A program made the translations under genes and the position numbers. Below the pieces are notes generated by a model. The model made no database searches. It was not told the DNA's origin and saw nothing but the letters and a program-made list of their open reading frames with translations. From an uncultured Bacteroidales bacterium (GTDB lineage Bacteria > Bacteroidota > Bacteroidia > Bacteroidales > UBA932), in contig CASFGK010000018.1 in the NCBI GenBank assembly GCA_949294195.1, positions 1-64,000 on the forward strand: a stretch of DNA of 64,000 nucleotides, in the 5' to 3' direction. Below, one piece after another: positions 27,547-37,156 of the stretch. How positions within the stretch are numbered: position 1 is the first letter of the stretch; every line of letters begins with the position of its first letter.

Positions 27547-29217
27547 CTATTTAATGAACTGCCCGCGGAGCCTTTCTATCTTGGCATCGGCAGAATCACC
27601 TTTCGCACCGAAGTAGAACTTTATCTTAGGCTCTGTACCTGAAGGTCTTACAGATACAACATCTCCTTCTTCGCTGAAGAACTGGAGTACATTGGACTTA
27701 GGCAGACCTGTCTCCTCCGGTTTGTTGTAGTCGACAACCTTCACCACAGGAGAGCCTGCAAGGTCTTTCGGAGGATTGTTCCTCATGTCTGTCATGATGG
27801 CAGCAATCTCTTCGACTCCGGCCTTACCCTTACGTACGAGAGAAGTAAGGGACTCCCTGTAATAGCCGAATTCCTTGTATATCTTCTGCATGAGCTGATA
27901 TAGTGTAAGACCCTGCTCTGCAGCCCAGCAAGCGCACTCCGCAACCATCGAGCAGGCTATAACGGCATCCTTGTCGCGGACATATTCACCGACATTGAAA
28001 CCGTAGCTCTCTTCGCCGCCGCAGATGAATTCGCCCTTGCCCTCGTTCTGCTTTACTATTTCGGCTATATACTTGAATCCTGTGAGAACATTGTAGACCT
28101 TCACTCCGAATTTCTCCGCGATAGCACGGATAAGCTCGGATGTGACGATAGTCTTGACAACATATTTGGTAGAATCCAGCTTTCCGAGCTCCTTCCATCT
28201 GTTGAGGATATAGTATGTAAGCATCGAGCCGGTCTGGTTTCCGTTGAAAAGCACCATCTTCCCGTCATTGTCACGTACAGCGATACCCATACGGTCCGCA
28301 TCAGGGTCAGTAGCAAGTACGATATCGGCATGCTCGCGGTCCGCCGCCTCCACTGCCATCTTCAGGGCAGAAGGCTCTTCCGGGTTAGGAGACATCACTG
28401 TAGGGAAATCGCCGTCATTGACATCCTGCTCCGGGACATGGATCACATTCTCGAACCCGAGTCTCTTCAGAGCCATAGGCACCAGACGGACACCAGTACC
28501 GTGAAGCGGAGTATAGACTATCTTGAGGTCCTTGTGCTTTTCCCTTGCTTCAGGAGAGAGCATGAGGGAAAGGATATCGTCGAGATATGAGTTGTCAACC
28601 TCTTCTCCCATGATTTCAATCCTGCCGGCACCTTCTCCAGGCACGAATTTCACCATTGAAGGATCAGATATGGCGTTCACCTCGGCTACAATGTCCTTGT
28701 CGACAGGAGAAGTGATCTGTGCGCCGTCTGACCAGTATACTTTATAACCGTTGTATTCCTTCGGATTGTGGGAGGCCGTAACCATCACTCCCGACTGCGC
28801 TCCTTTTTTCCTGATGGAATAGCTGAGTTCAGGTGTAGGGCGGAGGCTTTCAAAAAGGTAGACATGGAGGCCGTTGGCCGAAAAGACATCGGCGGTAATC
28901 TTTGCGAATTCCTTGCTGTGGTTCCTGCAGTCATAAGAAACACATACTTTTATGTCATCTCCGGTGCAGTGCTTCCTGATATAGTTGGCAAGCCCCTGGG
29001 TTGCCATACCTACCGTATATTTGTTCATGCGGTTGGTTCCTACTCCCATCACGCCGCGAAGTCCGCCTGTACCGAACTCAAGGTTGCGGTAAAATGCATC
29101 TTCAAGCCCGGCAGGGTCGTTTTCCATAAGCGCCTTCACCTCGCTCTTGGTCTGCTCGTCATAGTTCCCGTCAAGCCAGCTCTGGGCCACCTGTCTGAAA
29201 TCTCTTGTAGTTTCCAT
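27547..29217 (-). CDS. Phosphoglucomutase/phosphomannomutase (alpha-D-phosphohexomutase)
   Basis: The 556-residue enzyme has all four signature regions: the phosphoserine loop TASHNPKEYNGYK, the Mg-binding DPDADRMGIAV, the sugar-binding GGEESYGFNVG, and the C-terminal phosphate-binding RPSGTEPKIKFY. The size and sequence fit the PgcA-like long phosphohexomutases of Bacteroidota and Firmicutes, which interconvert glucose-1-P and glucose-6-P (or mannose). It is the first gene of a run with the DUF1080 lipoprotein and ndk; the promoter at 29287 lies upstream. The precise sugar specificity is not readable. Confidence 0.92.
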   Translation of the reverse strand: METTRDFRQVAQSWLDGNYDEQTKSEVKALMENDPAGLEDAFYRNLEFGTGGLRGVMGVGTNRMNKYTVGMATQGLANYIRKHCTGDDIKVCVSYDCRNHSKEFAKITADVFSANGLHVYLFESLRPTPELSYSIRKKGAQSGVMVTASHNPKEYNGYKVYWSDGAQITSPVDKDIVAEVNAISDPSMVKFVPGEGAGRIEIMGEEVDNSYLDDILSLMLSPEAREKHKDLKIVYTPLHGTGVRLVPMALKRLGFENVIHVPEQDVNDGDFPTVMSPNPEEPSALKMAVEAADREHADIVLATDPDADRMGIAVRDNDGKMVLFNGNQTGSMLTYYILNRWKELGKLDSTKYVVKTIVTSELIRAIAEKFGVKVYNVLTGFKYIAEIVKQNEGKGEFICGGEESYGFNVGEYVRDKDAVIACSMVAECACWAAEQGLTLYQLMQKIYKEFGYYRESLTSLVRKGKAGVEEIAAIMTDMRNNPPKDLAGSPVVKVVDYNKPEETGLPKSNVLQFFSEEGDVVSVRPSGTEPKIKFYFGAKGDSADAKIERLRGQFIK

Positions 29218-29286
29218 ATTATTAATCGGTTAAAGTTAATTTTCTGTTTTTACTGACAACTGTAACACGTTCAGCTGCAAATCTTA

Positions 29287-29294
29287 CAAATTTA
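29287..29294 (-). promoter_or_regulatory. -7 element for the phosphohexomutase operon
   Basis: TAAATTTG on the minus strand, about 70 bp upstream of the ATG at 29217, matches TAnnTTTG. A good -33 TTTG is not found; the region is very A/T rich. Confidence 0.45.
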
Positions 29295-29339
29295 AAAAAC
29301 AATCGGATAAATACCTATAATCCGGAACAAAATTTCAAT

Positions 29340-29347
29340 TATTTTTG
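29340..29347 (+). promoter_or_regulatory. -7 element for the PG_1098-like methyltransferase gene
   Basis: TATTTTTG matches TAnnTTTG 12 bp before the ATG at 29360; a start at 29354 or so would leave a very short leader. An ATG at 29345 overlaps the element and is therefore unlikely to be used. Confidence 0.5.
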
Positions 29348-29359
29348 TATCTGCAAAAT

Positions 29360-30724
29360 ATGGACAGGATGAAAACAGAAGAAAAAGGGCGGAACATTTT
29401 CTCCCGGTTTGTGCTGGATCATGAAAATGATGATCCCGCAAAGCTTCTGCTCGCCGGAAGAAAGTGGGACGGAATCGATATTGACCTGGCAGTCAACACT
29501 ATAATCTCACGCAGAAAACTCAGGGGCAAGGTCCCGGAGTGGTATTCCGAGCCAGAGCTGGTCTTTCCGGCAAGAATATCGGCCGAGCAGTGCAGTTCGA
29601 CTCAGACAGCCGGGTACAAAGCAAGCCTCGCACTCAGACTGTTCCATGAATTCGGGACAGGAAGCGGGAGAAAAGACGTCCGGGACAGGGGAATGCGGAT
29701 CGCTGACCTTACAGGAGGTCTCGGAGTAGACAGCTGGGCCTTTTCAAAAGTGTCCGGGGAAGTACTGTACAATGAAATGAATCCTGTCCTGGCTGAGGCA
29801 GCCGCGCACAATTTCCATGTCCTGGGCACCGGAAACATCCGGATCAGATGCAAGGAGCTGAAGCCAGGATCGCTGAAGGAAATTCTCTCGGGCCGGGCTG
29901 AGGAACCGGTTTCCGCTGTCCTTGACGGCGGAAACCGGAAAGGAAACACAGAGCCTTTCATTCCGGACATAGTCTATCTGGACCCTGCCAGGCGGGATTC
30001 CGAAGGCAGAAAGGTCTTCCTGCTGGAAGACTGCAGTCCGGATGTACTGGCCCTGGAAGACGAACTTCTGGATGCTGCAGCTTATGCTATAGTAAAGCTT
30101 TCTCCGATGGCGGACATGACAATGGTCATGAAAAGGCTCGGGGACCGGTGCAGGGAACTGCACATAGTGTCATGCGGAGGAGAATGCAAGGAACTGCTGG
30201 CAGTGCTTGACAGGAATTTCCACGGGGATTGCCTGGTTTCCGCTGTCGGCGAAGCCGGAACCGAATCTTCCGGACAGGGAATCTTTTCATTCCATATGGA
30301 AGACGAACGCAGGGCATCTGCGCGTTATATTTCGGGAGAAGATGAAGTCAGGAACTCGGAATATCTTTTCGAGCCGGGGAAATCACTCATGAAATCAGGT
30401 GCTTTTAACTTGATTTCCAGCACATTCAATATCACCAAACTATCCAGGAACACACATCTGTACTTTTTCAGCGGAGAGGCTGTGGCTGACAGATTGTGCA
30501 CTCTTGGGAAAGTGTTCCGGATACTGGATGTTTTCCCGATGACAGGCTGCGGAATCCGCAAAGCCGGAGCAGAATATCCTGAAGCGGAGGTAACTGCACG
30601 GAACATACGCATGACCAGCGAACAGCTGCGCAAGAAACTGGGGAGCAGGCCAGATGACAGACATCATATCTTCGGGGCCGAGTATCTGATTGTCACCGAA
30701 AGGAGGGACGTGCCGGGCAAATGA
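29360..30724 (+). CDS. SAM-dependent methyltransferase of the PG_1098/THUMP-like type
   Basis: The protein (about 454 residues from the ATG at 29360) has an N-terminal helical part, a class I methyltransferase core with DLTGGLGVDSWAF as the SAM-binding loop, EMNPVLAEAA as the acidic second motif and VYLDPARRD as the catalytic DPAR motif, then a C-terminal region of the type seen in the PG_1098 family. These are common in Bacteroidota and have been suspected to act on RNA; the substrate is unknown. It stands alone on its own promoter, with the LRR lipoprotein 90 bp further behind a second promoter. Confidence 0.8.
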   Translation: MDRMKTEEKGRNIFSRFVLDHENDDPAKLLLAGRKWDGIDIDLAVNTIISRRKLRGKVPEWYSEPELVFPARISAEQCSSTQTAGYKASLALRLFHEFGTGSGRKDVRDRGMRIADLTGGLGVDSWAFSKVSGEVLYNEMNPVLAEAAAHNFHVLGTGNIRIRCKELKPGSLKEILSGRAEEPVSAVLDGGNRKGNTEPFIPDIVYLDPARRDSEGRKVFLLEDCSPDVLALEDELLDAAAYAIVKLSPMADMTMVMKRLGDRCRELHIVSCGGECKELLAVLDRNFHGDCLVSAVGEAGTESSGQGIFSFHMEDERRASARYISGEDEVRNSEYLFEPGKSLMKSGAFNLISSTFNITKLSRNTHLYFFSGEAVADRLCTLGKVFRILDVFPMTGCGIRKAGAEYPEAEVTARNIRMTSEQLRKKLGSRPDDRHHIFGAEYLIVTERRDVPGK

Positions 30725-30751
30725 CTGCAAGTCCCGGGATGCGGGCTTCCT

Positions 30752-30783
30752 CTTGTAAAATTTCAAAACAGTTTATAAGTTTG
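30752..30783 (+). promoter_or_regulatory. Bacteroidota promoter for the LRR lipoprotein
   Basis: CTTG (30752-30755) and TAAGTTTG (30776-30783) are spaced by 20 bp, close to the TTTG / TAnnTTTG consensus. Transcription would start near 30790, about 25 nt before the ATG at 30815. Confidence 0.65.
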
Positions 30784-30814
30784 CCGGACGGAACCGATAC
30801 AAATCAAGGAAACC

Positions 30815-31567
30815 ATGAAAAAAATCATTATATTCCTGCTGCCGGTCGCGGCGCTTCTCATTTCTTCATGCAAGAAGGACAAGATAACCGTATGGTATGA
30901 CGACAGTCCCATAATCGAATTCCAGGACCCGAGATTCCTGAAGGCCCTGATGGAGATTTCCGACATGTACGGAGACTATCCGCATGCCGACGGAAACAGT
31001 ACATACACCACATTCAAGGACATGAACGGCGACGGGAAGGTATCGGAGAACGAAGCCGCGAGAGTGCAGTTCCTCGACCTGAACGGATATAAGATACGGA
31101 ATCTTGATGAACTGAAACATTTCCAGTCTCTTGAAATCCTGTACTGCCAGAACAACGCCCCGATCAGCGGAACAATCAATATAGGCAAGAACAGCATGCT
31201 CAAGGAATTCAACTGCATGAGCAACGGACTTTCATCTCTGGATCTGGACAAGAATACCGCACTGGAAACCATAAACTGCAGCAACAATGACCTGGGTTCT
31301 CTTGACGTGACTCCATGCAAAGAGCTGAAATCCCTGGACTGCAGCAACAACAAGATACGCACTCTGAACGTATCCGAGTGCGTGCAACTGACTTCACTCA
31401 ACTGCAGCAGGAACCTGATTTCCACACTGGATCTGGGCAGGAACAAACTTCTGGAAAACATCTCTATCACAGACAATCCTATCGAAAGCATAATTGTCAA
31501 TGTGTATTACAGTCTTCCAGAATCATTCATAGACTCATACAGCAGTTACATATCCTACGTGGAATAA
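30815..31567 (+). CDS. Leucine-rich-repeat surface lipoprotein with an EF-hand-like loop
   Basis: The 250-residue protein has a lipoprotein signal (IIIFLLPVAALLISSC). Residues about 69-80 read DMNGDGKVSENE, an EF-hand/dockerin-type calcium loop (D-x-N-x-D-x-K...E). From about residue 90 it has five to six repeats of the Bacteroidota internalin/BspA-like type with LxxLxCSxNxLxxLDLxxN consensus (for example ALETINCSNNDLGSLDV). Such proteins usually stand on the cell surface and bind proteins or host ligands; which ones is unknown. It is monocistronic between its promoter and a hairpin at 31572. Confidence 0.82.
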   Translation: MKKIIIFLLPVAALLISSCKKDKITVWYDDSPIIEFQDPRFLKALMEISDMYGDYPHADGNSTYTTFKDMNGDGKVSENEAARVQFLDLNGYKIRNLDELKHFQSLEILYCQNNAPISGTINIGKNSMLKEFNCMSNGLSSLDLDKNTALETINCSNNDLGSLDVTPCKELKSLDCSNNKIRTLNVSECVQLTSLNCSRNLISTLDLGRNKLLENISITDNPIESIIVNVYYSLPESFIDSYSSYISYVE

Positions 31568-31571
31568 CCGA

Positions 31572-31603
31572 AAGGGTGGCCCGAAGCATTCCGGACCACC
31601 CTT
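31572..31603. terminator. Hairpin between the convergent LRR and macroglobulin genes
   Basis: AAGGGTGG (31572-31579) pairs with CCACCCTT (31596-31603), with partly paired CCGAA...TTCCGG inside. It lies 4 bp after one stop and 16 bp before the other. There is no T-run, so it may act with Rho or only as an RNA end-stabiliser. Confidence 0.5.
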
Positions 31604-31619
31604 CGTCAAGAATATGGCA

Positions 31620-34600
31620 CTACCGCGCCTCCGGTACTCTCACAGGAGGAAGATATGCGTCATTGGCCCTGTAATGAGGGGCATACAGGCAAATGACCTC
31701 TGCTGCCGGAGACGAATATGTACCTTCACGGACTACATGGAATTCCTCCTCTATAACGGTCGTCTCTTCAGGAAGCAGGTCGAAATAGTATTCTGTCCTG
31801 TCGTCAGTCACATTCCTGTATGCTCTTGCGGCCGGATACCTTCCCAAGACACAGGACGCAGGCCCCCTCCACCATCCAGAAAGTCCCGACACCTGATCTG
31901 CCGGCCGGAATGATGCGTGATGCGGAACCGAAAGCCTTACAAAGCTTCTGTTCTCAGCGCTCCATATCTCATATCTGCATACAACCCTGTCCCCCACCGA
32001 AAGAGTATCTCCCGGCTGCAGTTCGGCCAGTGTCTCTCCTGAAACCGAATCCGGAGAAGGGACTCCGATATAGAAACGTCTGGTCACTTTGAAACCGTTT
32101 CCGGAAGCCGCAATCTGTCCGAACGGCTTTTCATACTGCTTGGACATGACTGCTATCCTTGTAGAAAGGACTTCATCAGAACCGTCAAGTACAGAGGCCA
32201 TTGCCCGTACACAAGACGGATCTTCATCCCACTGCTGCGTTTCTTTCTGAATCATCATCCACAGTCTGACCCCGTCTGCGACACCGGCAGCCTTGGCAGA
32301 CAGGGCAGGATCACGGCGTATACTGCCTGAGCCCTGCCATGAGGCATAATCCCTCAGCACATCGCAGATAAGGGAATGAGTATAAAGCTCGCTGTCCAGA
32401 AGACCCCGGAACGGCATCACTGCGTTAGGGAAATACACGCCCCCGGAAGCATGCTCCACGGCATAGCCGCACAGCGAAGCGACATCTGCCTCCATCATCC
32501 CGGCAGCCTTGCGCATGACAGCATTTCCAAGCCCAAGACATTCCGGATAAGCGGCGCCCTCCTCAAGAAAAGCCATTGTCACAGACACCCGCCGGGCCTT
32601 GTCTGCCATCTTCCCGTCAAATCCGTCTGCACCTGTAGGACAGGTAAGATAGGATTTCACAGCCTTCCCGAGCGACTTCAGTATTCTGCGTCCGTCAGGA
32701 AAATCTTCCGGCAAGCCAAGCGGTATCAGGCTGAATTTGCTGCGGACATACAGATATTCAGGGACAGTAAGGCCTGCCGTTCCGGGTAATCTGCCAGTAG
32801 CTCCTCCGGTTTCAAGGAATCCGGCATCCAAATATTCAATAGCGGCCTGCACCTGTTCTTCTGTCAGGATCTCAACATGTGCCCTGTCCGATATTTCAGC
32901 CGCCCTTTCAAGCAGCTGTGCGGTAATCACCGGAGACGAATCCATACCGCTGAACCAAGCGAATCCCCCGTCTCTGTTCTGGCATGCCGCGATTTTTTCT
33001 GCCAGAGACTCCACAGCCTCTCCTGACACACAGCCTGTCAGTATCATTGTGAACAGAGCGTCAGACATTGACACGGCATCCTTTCCGGCGGATCCGGACT
33101 TCCCGGGAATAGCCGACTTGACCATGTCAAGTAATGAAATTTCCGTTGTGACCGCCCCGTAAGGGAGAGTATTCACAAATCTCCCGGCCAATGCCGTTTC
33201 CAGCGAATCAGCATCCATACCGGGCAGAAGTACGGAAGAATGGGTTTCCCTCAGAATCTGGGTGTCAGGAAGTACCTTTACGGTAAAGAACATCCCGTCA
33301 GACCACTGCCGGATATGCTCTGAAGTCCCGGATGCCTCAGAAGAAGAAGTCTCACCTTCAAACACAAGTCTGAAGCCGAGCAACCCGGTACCGGAAGGCA
33401 CATCGAGTACGAATGAAGCCGTCTCCGACTCACGGTCACCTACAGACACAGGAGCCGACCTGACAACCAGCGGACAGGCATTATCATAATCTTCCGTATC
33501 GTAAACAAACAGTTCAAGAACTCCTGATATGTCTTCTCCGGTATTGTTGGACACAGGAGCCCTGAGTACATACCTGTCGCCTTCCCGGAGGAACTGCGGC
33601 CCGGCAACCGATACCATAACAGGCTTGGACACTGTCATTTCCCCGGTTACAAGACCATTATGTACGGACTTGTCATGAGCGAACACAGATACCCTGTAAG
33701 TGGAAAGTTTGTCCGAAGTCCGGAATGAAACTGAAACCGAACCGTCGTCTTCAGATTTCACAAACGGAATGAAAGCCAACGTATTGCCAAAGTAGGAACG
33801 TATATATCCGGACTGCACGGACAGCATTCCCGATGCTTCGTCCGCAGCAGAAGCGTCTTCCATCATCATACCGGAAGCGAACCCGGCCTCCTGTGTCACC
33901 GAAGTGGCGCCGTTTGCTGCCGGAGCCGCTTTGGATACTGCGGTATAAACAGGGGTTCCGCCTCTCAGATACAGATGGCGGCAGCCTGTAAACCCGTTCC
34001 CGGCGAAAATCCTGACATACGGGACACGGCTCCGTCGGTATATGCCGTGCCAGTTGTTCGGCATGATCTGTTCCGTACCCTTGTCAAATACCGATATCAC
34101 GGCTTCGGTCCCGGGAGCGGTCTTCAGGGAAAGCGTCACATCTGTCCCCGGTCCGGCAGTATCTGTAAACGAAACGAATTCAAGCGGCAGGTCAAGTCCG
34201 GACTGTTTTCTGTCATACACCGCACTGTATCTGCAGTCTTTCCCTCCCCTGAACCAGAATACCTCAAGTCTGGTCTCATCAGGATACGAGTCCTCATACT
34301 TGTACCGCAATTCCTTCAAAGAACCGTCCTTGCCTCTCTCTCCTGCAAGCCGGACCATATCGGCAAGGAGAGGTGTATCCGGATCTTCACCCCACAGCTC
34401 GACTACAGCCCACATCGGTCCCGATGCAGTACCTGCCTGCAGTACTATATCGTCATCTTCTATTACTTTGAACAGATGTTCCACACCGGCATCCAGAGCA
34501 GTATCTCCTGCCGATGTCCTTACAAGGTCATATATATACCGGTACACTATCAGGGAATCAGTCCCGTCAGGCAGTTCCATGACAGCGGATGCTTCCGCTT

Positions 34601-37043
34601 CCACACGGTACGTTCCCGAGCCGTCTCCCGTCAGACGCACATCAAGGGAATCTCCGGAAAATACCCTTCCGGCCTGAATGAGTTCGTCTGAATGGTATAC
34701 GGCGTAGTCCACAGGGACATCATCTACCGGGATATAATCGGTATTTCTGACTGTAAAACACAGCCTTGCGGTATTTCCTTCCGTCAGCGACATGCTGTAT
34801 CCTGTCATAGGAGAATATTTCCACGGCTCAGATGGCGATACAATCCCGTCAGGCTCATTGTCCAGGCTTGCGTCCATGGTGAATACAGGAGCCGCAGAAA
34901 TGCTTTTGCCGAATTCCAGTGTCTCTCCGGCAGCATCGGTGACTTTCACCTTTATGTTATAATAAGAATAGCCGTCATTGTCCTCTGTCCTGAATCCGAA
35001 CGAAAAACGTCCGTCCCCGCTGATGTCGGCCTTGCCGCCCGCCTTAAAGTCCCTGCCGTCCGCCTGCCACAGCAGTTCCGCCGAAGAAAGACTGTGACCC
35101 GTATGGCTTGTAACCGTACCTTCCACTATGATGCTGTCTCCCGGGAAGTGCAGTGTCCTGTCTTCATCGAATTCCAGACTGTATGTCGGGATATCTATAT
35201 CTCCGGCAATCAGGGATGATGAAGCCACCTGGCTGCTTGAGTAATATGCTTCAAGGAAATACCGCCCGCCCAAAGCTCCGGCAGGAATAGTGAAAGCACC
35301 TGAGACCGAACCGAATCCGTTTGTACACAGCAACAGGGAGTCTCTGACCTGATTCCGAGGTCCGGACAGGACCATCGTCACTTCCTCTCCTGCAGGAAGG
35401 ACCTCAAGTCCCGTAGCCGAACCGGACTCTCTGAAAAGTACGGTCTTGAAATACAGCGTATCTCCCGGATTGTACACTCCCCTGTCCTTGAATATTTCAG
35501 CCGATACTTCTTTGGCATAGTCCGTTCCGCCCGACACCGGCAAATCGAGAGACACCTTTCCGGAACTGCGGAGCCGTCCGTCCGCATCTCGGCAGGAACA
35601 TACCAGACTGTAGGCATAGGGATTTTCCGTATCTCTGATGAAATCCGCAGGTATCGGCACGAATCCCCTGTCAAAGGACAAGTCTTCTACGGACAATACA
35701 AGAGAATCACCTTTGAAGAAACGGACTCCGGCTCTTTCAAGAGGCTTCCCGCTCTGGCTGTCGGCAGCATACACGGCGATCCCTCCGCCGCTTGTCCTGT
35801 ATGCGGCAGAGACCGTGTACTGCCTATATACTGCAGATGTTTTCCCACTTTCCGAGAAGCATTTTACAAGGTATTCACCGTCATCAAGTTCCGGCAGGGC
35901 GACCTTCACCGTATCCAGGATGTAAAAGCTGTTTTCCGGATTCCTGACATCAGCCATGAAAACAGGTTCCGGGTCTTCTTTTGCCGAGGGACGGACCTCT
36001 ATCCTGAATCCGTCAGTATTCCTGAGCAGGACCGAAAGGGTATCGCTGCTGCCCTCCACCCTTATCGTCTTGGAGTCCAGCCTGTTTATAATATCCTTCA
36101 CACGCGTACATACGGCGGCGATATCTTTCTCTTTGCCTGAAAAGGACTTTCGCATCTTCTCAAAATCCGCGCACTCCTGCCTGAGTTTTCTGAAACCAGC
36201 CGATGAGGGCTTCACATCCGACTGGAGCATGTCATTCATCCTGAGCGAGAGCAGGTCCTGAAGCGCGTAGCACGCCACGGCCCTTCCTTCATGCTTTTCC
36301 GCAAAAGCCTCCAGGGCCGCACGCTTCCCGCTGCCGTCAGCCGGTCCGGAAGATGCCATACAATATTCCATATAAGGTTCTGACGGATATCTGCCGGAAA
36401 CCGACTGAGAAAGCATCAGACGTATTTCATCGTCCATACCTTCCGTTTCAAGGAACAGTGTCCAGAGTATGTATTCGTAATCATTGGCGATATCCTGTAT
36501 TACCGGACTCGGAATACAGTTCCAGGCACTGCCGGGGACAGTATTGTATCCCTCGCCATAGAACCGGCTGTTTCTGACTGTCTTGAGTCCGGCAGCGTTT
36601 ACCTTCAGATTCTCCAGCATTCCGGACACGTCCGTCCTGTTGCGGAAAATGGCTCTGTCAACGGCAAAGGTCACTACCGGTTCACCGAACTGCCTGACAG
36701 ATTCAGCCAAAGAAGAATCCACGGTTTCACGCCGCTTCCAGTCTCTGGACAGAACCGAATTCCTGTATTCCTTCCACGCTTCATAGAAATCCCATGCAAC
36801 ATGCCTGTCTTCAGCCTTGGCAATAATCTTTTCAAGTACTGCCTCCTCCCTGTCGGGACGGTCTTCTTCCTGCATTTTCCTGTATTCCTTCCATAGGGAA
36901 ACAAGTTCATTTCCCCGGCCATCAGTCCCGGCTGTTTTGCTTTCACGTGATTCAGCCGGAACCTGCAGGCAGGCCAGCACCAGAAAAGCCACGGAAAAAG
37001 AGACAGCAGAAATTTTCCTGCAAATGAAATCCGTCATTGTCAT
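31620..37043 (-). CDS. Alpha-2-macroglobulin family protein without thioester motif
   Basis: I chose the ATG at 37043 because MTMTDFICRKISAVSFSVAFLVLACLQ forms a signal peptide; the frame opens 14 codons earlier. The protein of about 1807 residues has the MG2-type region (KDRGVYNPGDTLYFKTVLFRE, about residues 510-530), further Ig-like MG domains, the bait-type stretch, an A2M core (FASGMMMEDASAADEASGML...FRTSDKLSTYRVSVFAHDKSVH), and a helical toroid domain (about 1350-1600). I find no CGEQ/CLEQ thioester in the toroid, so it cannot bond covalently to proteases like human A2M; many Bacteroidota homologues also lack it. Periplasmic protease trapping is the inferred role. It is divergent from the DUF4838 gene. 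Confidence 0.88.
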   Translation of the reverse strand: MTMTDFICRKISAVSFSVAFLVLACLQVPAESRESKTAGTDGRGNELVSLWKEYRKMQEEDRPDREEAVLEKIIAKAEDRHVAWDFYEAWKEYRNSVLSRDWKRRETVDSSLAESVRQFGEPVVTFAVDRAIFRNRTDVSGMLENLKVNAAGLKTVRNSRFYGEGYNTVPGSAWNCIPSPVIQDIANDYEYILWTLFLETEGMDDEIRLMLSQSVSGRYPSEPYMEYCMASSGPADGSGKRAALEAFAEKHEGRAVACYALQDLLSLRMNDMLQSDVKPSSAGFRKLRQECADFEKMRKSFSGKEKDIAAVCTRVKDIINRLDSKTIRVEGSSDTLSVLLRNTDGFRIEVRPSAKEDPEPVFMADVRNPENSFYILDTVKVALPELDDGEYLVKCFSESGKTSAVYRQYTVSAAYRTSGGGIAVYAADSQSGKPLERAGVRFFKGDSLVLSVEDLSFDRGFVPIPADFIRDTENPYAYSLVCSCRDADGRLRSSGKVSLDLPVSGGTDYAKEVSAEIFKDRGVYNPGDTLYFKTVLFRESGSATGLEVLPAGEEVTMVLSGPRNQVRDSLLLCTNGFGSVSGAFTIPAGALGGRYFLEAYYSSSQVASSSLIAGDIDIPTYSLEFDEDRTLHFPGDSIIVEGTVTSHTGHSLSSAELLWQADGRDFKAGGKADISGDGRFSFGFRTEDNDGYSYYNIKVKVTDAAGETLEFGKSISAAPVFTMDASLDNEPDGIVSPSEPWKYSPMTGYSMSLTEGNTARLCFTVRNTDYIPVDDVPVDYAVYHSDELIQAGRVFSGDSLDVRLTGDGSGTYRVEAEASAVMELPDGTDSLIVYRYIYDLVRTSAGDTALDAGVEHLFKVIEDDDIVLQAGTASGPMWAVVELWGEDPDTPLLADMVRLAGERGKDGSLKELRYKYEDSYPDETRLEVFWFRGGKDCRYSAVYDRKQSGLDLPLEFVSFTDTAGPGTDVTLSLKTAPGTEAVISVFDKGTEQIMPNNWHGIYRRSRVPYVRIFAGNGFTGCRHLYLRGGTPVYTAVSKAAPAANGATSVTQEAGFASGMMMEDASAADEASGMLSVQSGYIRSYFGNTLAFIPFVKSEDDGSVSVSFRTSDKLSTYRVSVFAHDKSVHNGLVTGEMTVSKPVMVSVAGPQFLREGDRYVLRAPVSNNTGEDISGVLELFVYDTEDYDNACPLVVRSAPVSVGDRESETASFVLDVPSGTGLLGFRLVFEGETSSSEASGTSEHIRQWSDGMFFTVKVLPDTQILRETHSSVLLPGMDADSLETALAGRFVNTLPYGAVTTEISLLDMVKSAIPGKSGSAGKDAVSMSDALFTMILTGCVSGEAVESLAEKIAACQNRDGGFAWFSGMDSSPVITAQLLERAAEISDRAHVEILTEEQVQAAIEYLDAGFLETGGATGRLPGTAGLTVPEYLYVRSKFSLIPLGLPEDFPDGRRILKSLGKAVKSYLTCPTGADGFDGKMADKARRVSVTMAFLEEGAAYPECLGLGNAVMRKAAGMMEADVASLCGYAVEHASGGVYFPNAVMPFRGLLDSELYTHSLICDVLRDYASWQGSGSIRRDPALSAKAAGVADGVRLWMMIQKETQQWDEDPSCVRAMASVLDGSDEVLSTRIAVMSKQYEKPFGQIAASGNGFKVTRRFYIGVPSPDSVSGETLAELQPGDTLSVGDRVVCRYEIWSAENRSFVRLSVPHHASFRPADQVSGLSGWWRGPASCVLGRYPAARAYRNVTDDRTEYYFDLLPEETTVIEEEFHVVREGTYSSPAAEVICLYAPHYRANDAYLPPVRVPEAR

Positions 37044-37128
37044 GTTTTTTTGAAAAATTGAAATAAGACGATTACTGACATACAATTACAGTACCATCAT
37101 ACAATGACGAATATAGGATTATTATCAT

Positions 37129-37136
37129 TATATTTG
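37129..37136 (+). promoter_or_regulatory. -7 element for the DUF4838 gene
   Basis: TATATTTG matches TAnnTTTG 21 bp before the ATG at 37157. The -33 position does not contain TTTG. Confidence 0.5.
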
Positions 37137-37156
37137 GCCGGCAAAAACGACTTTTC

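Noticed and set aside
26660-27616. A 318-residue plus-strand open frame
   Set aside because: It mirrors the DUF1080 gene and the end of the phosphohexomutase gene, which both have clear family motifs; no domain is seen in it.
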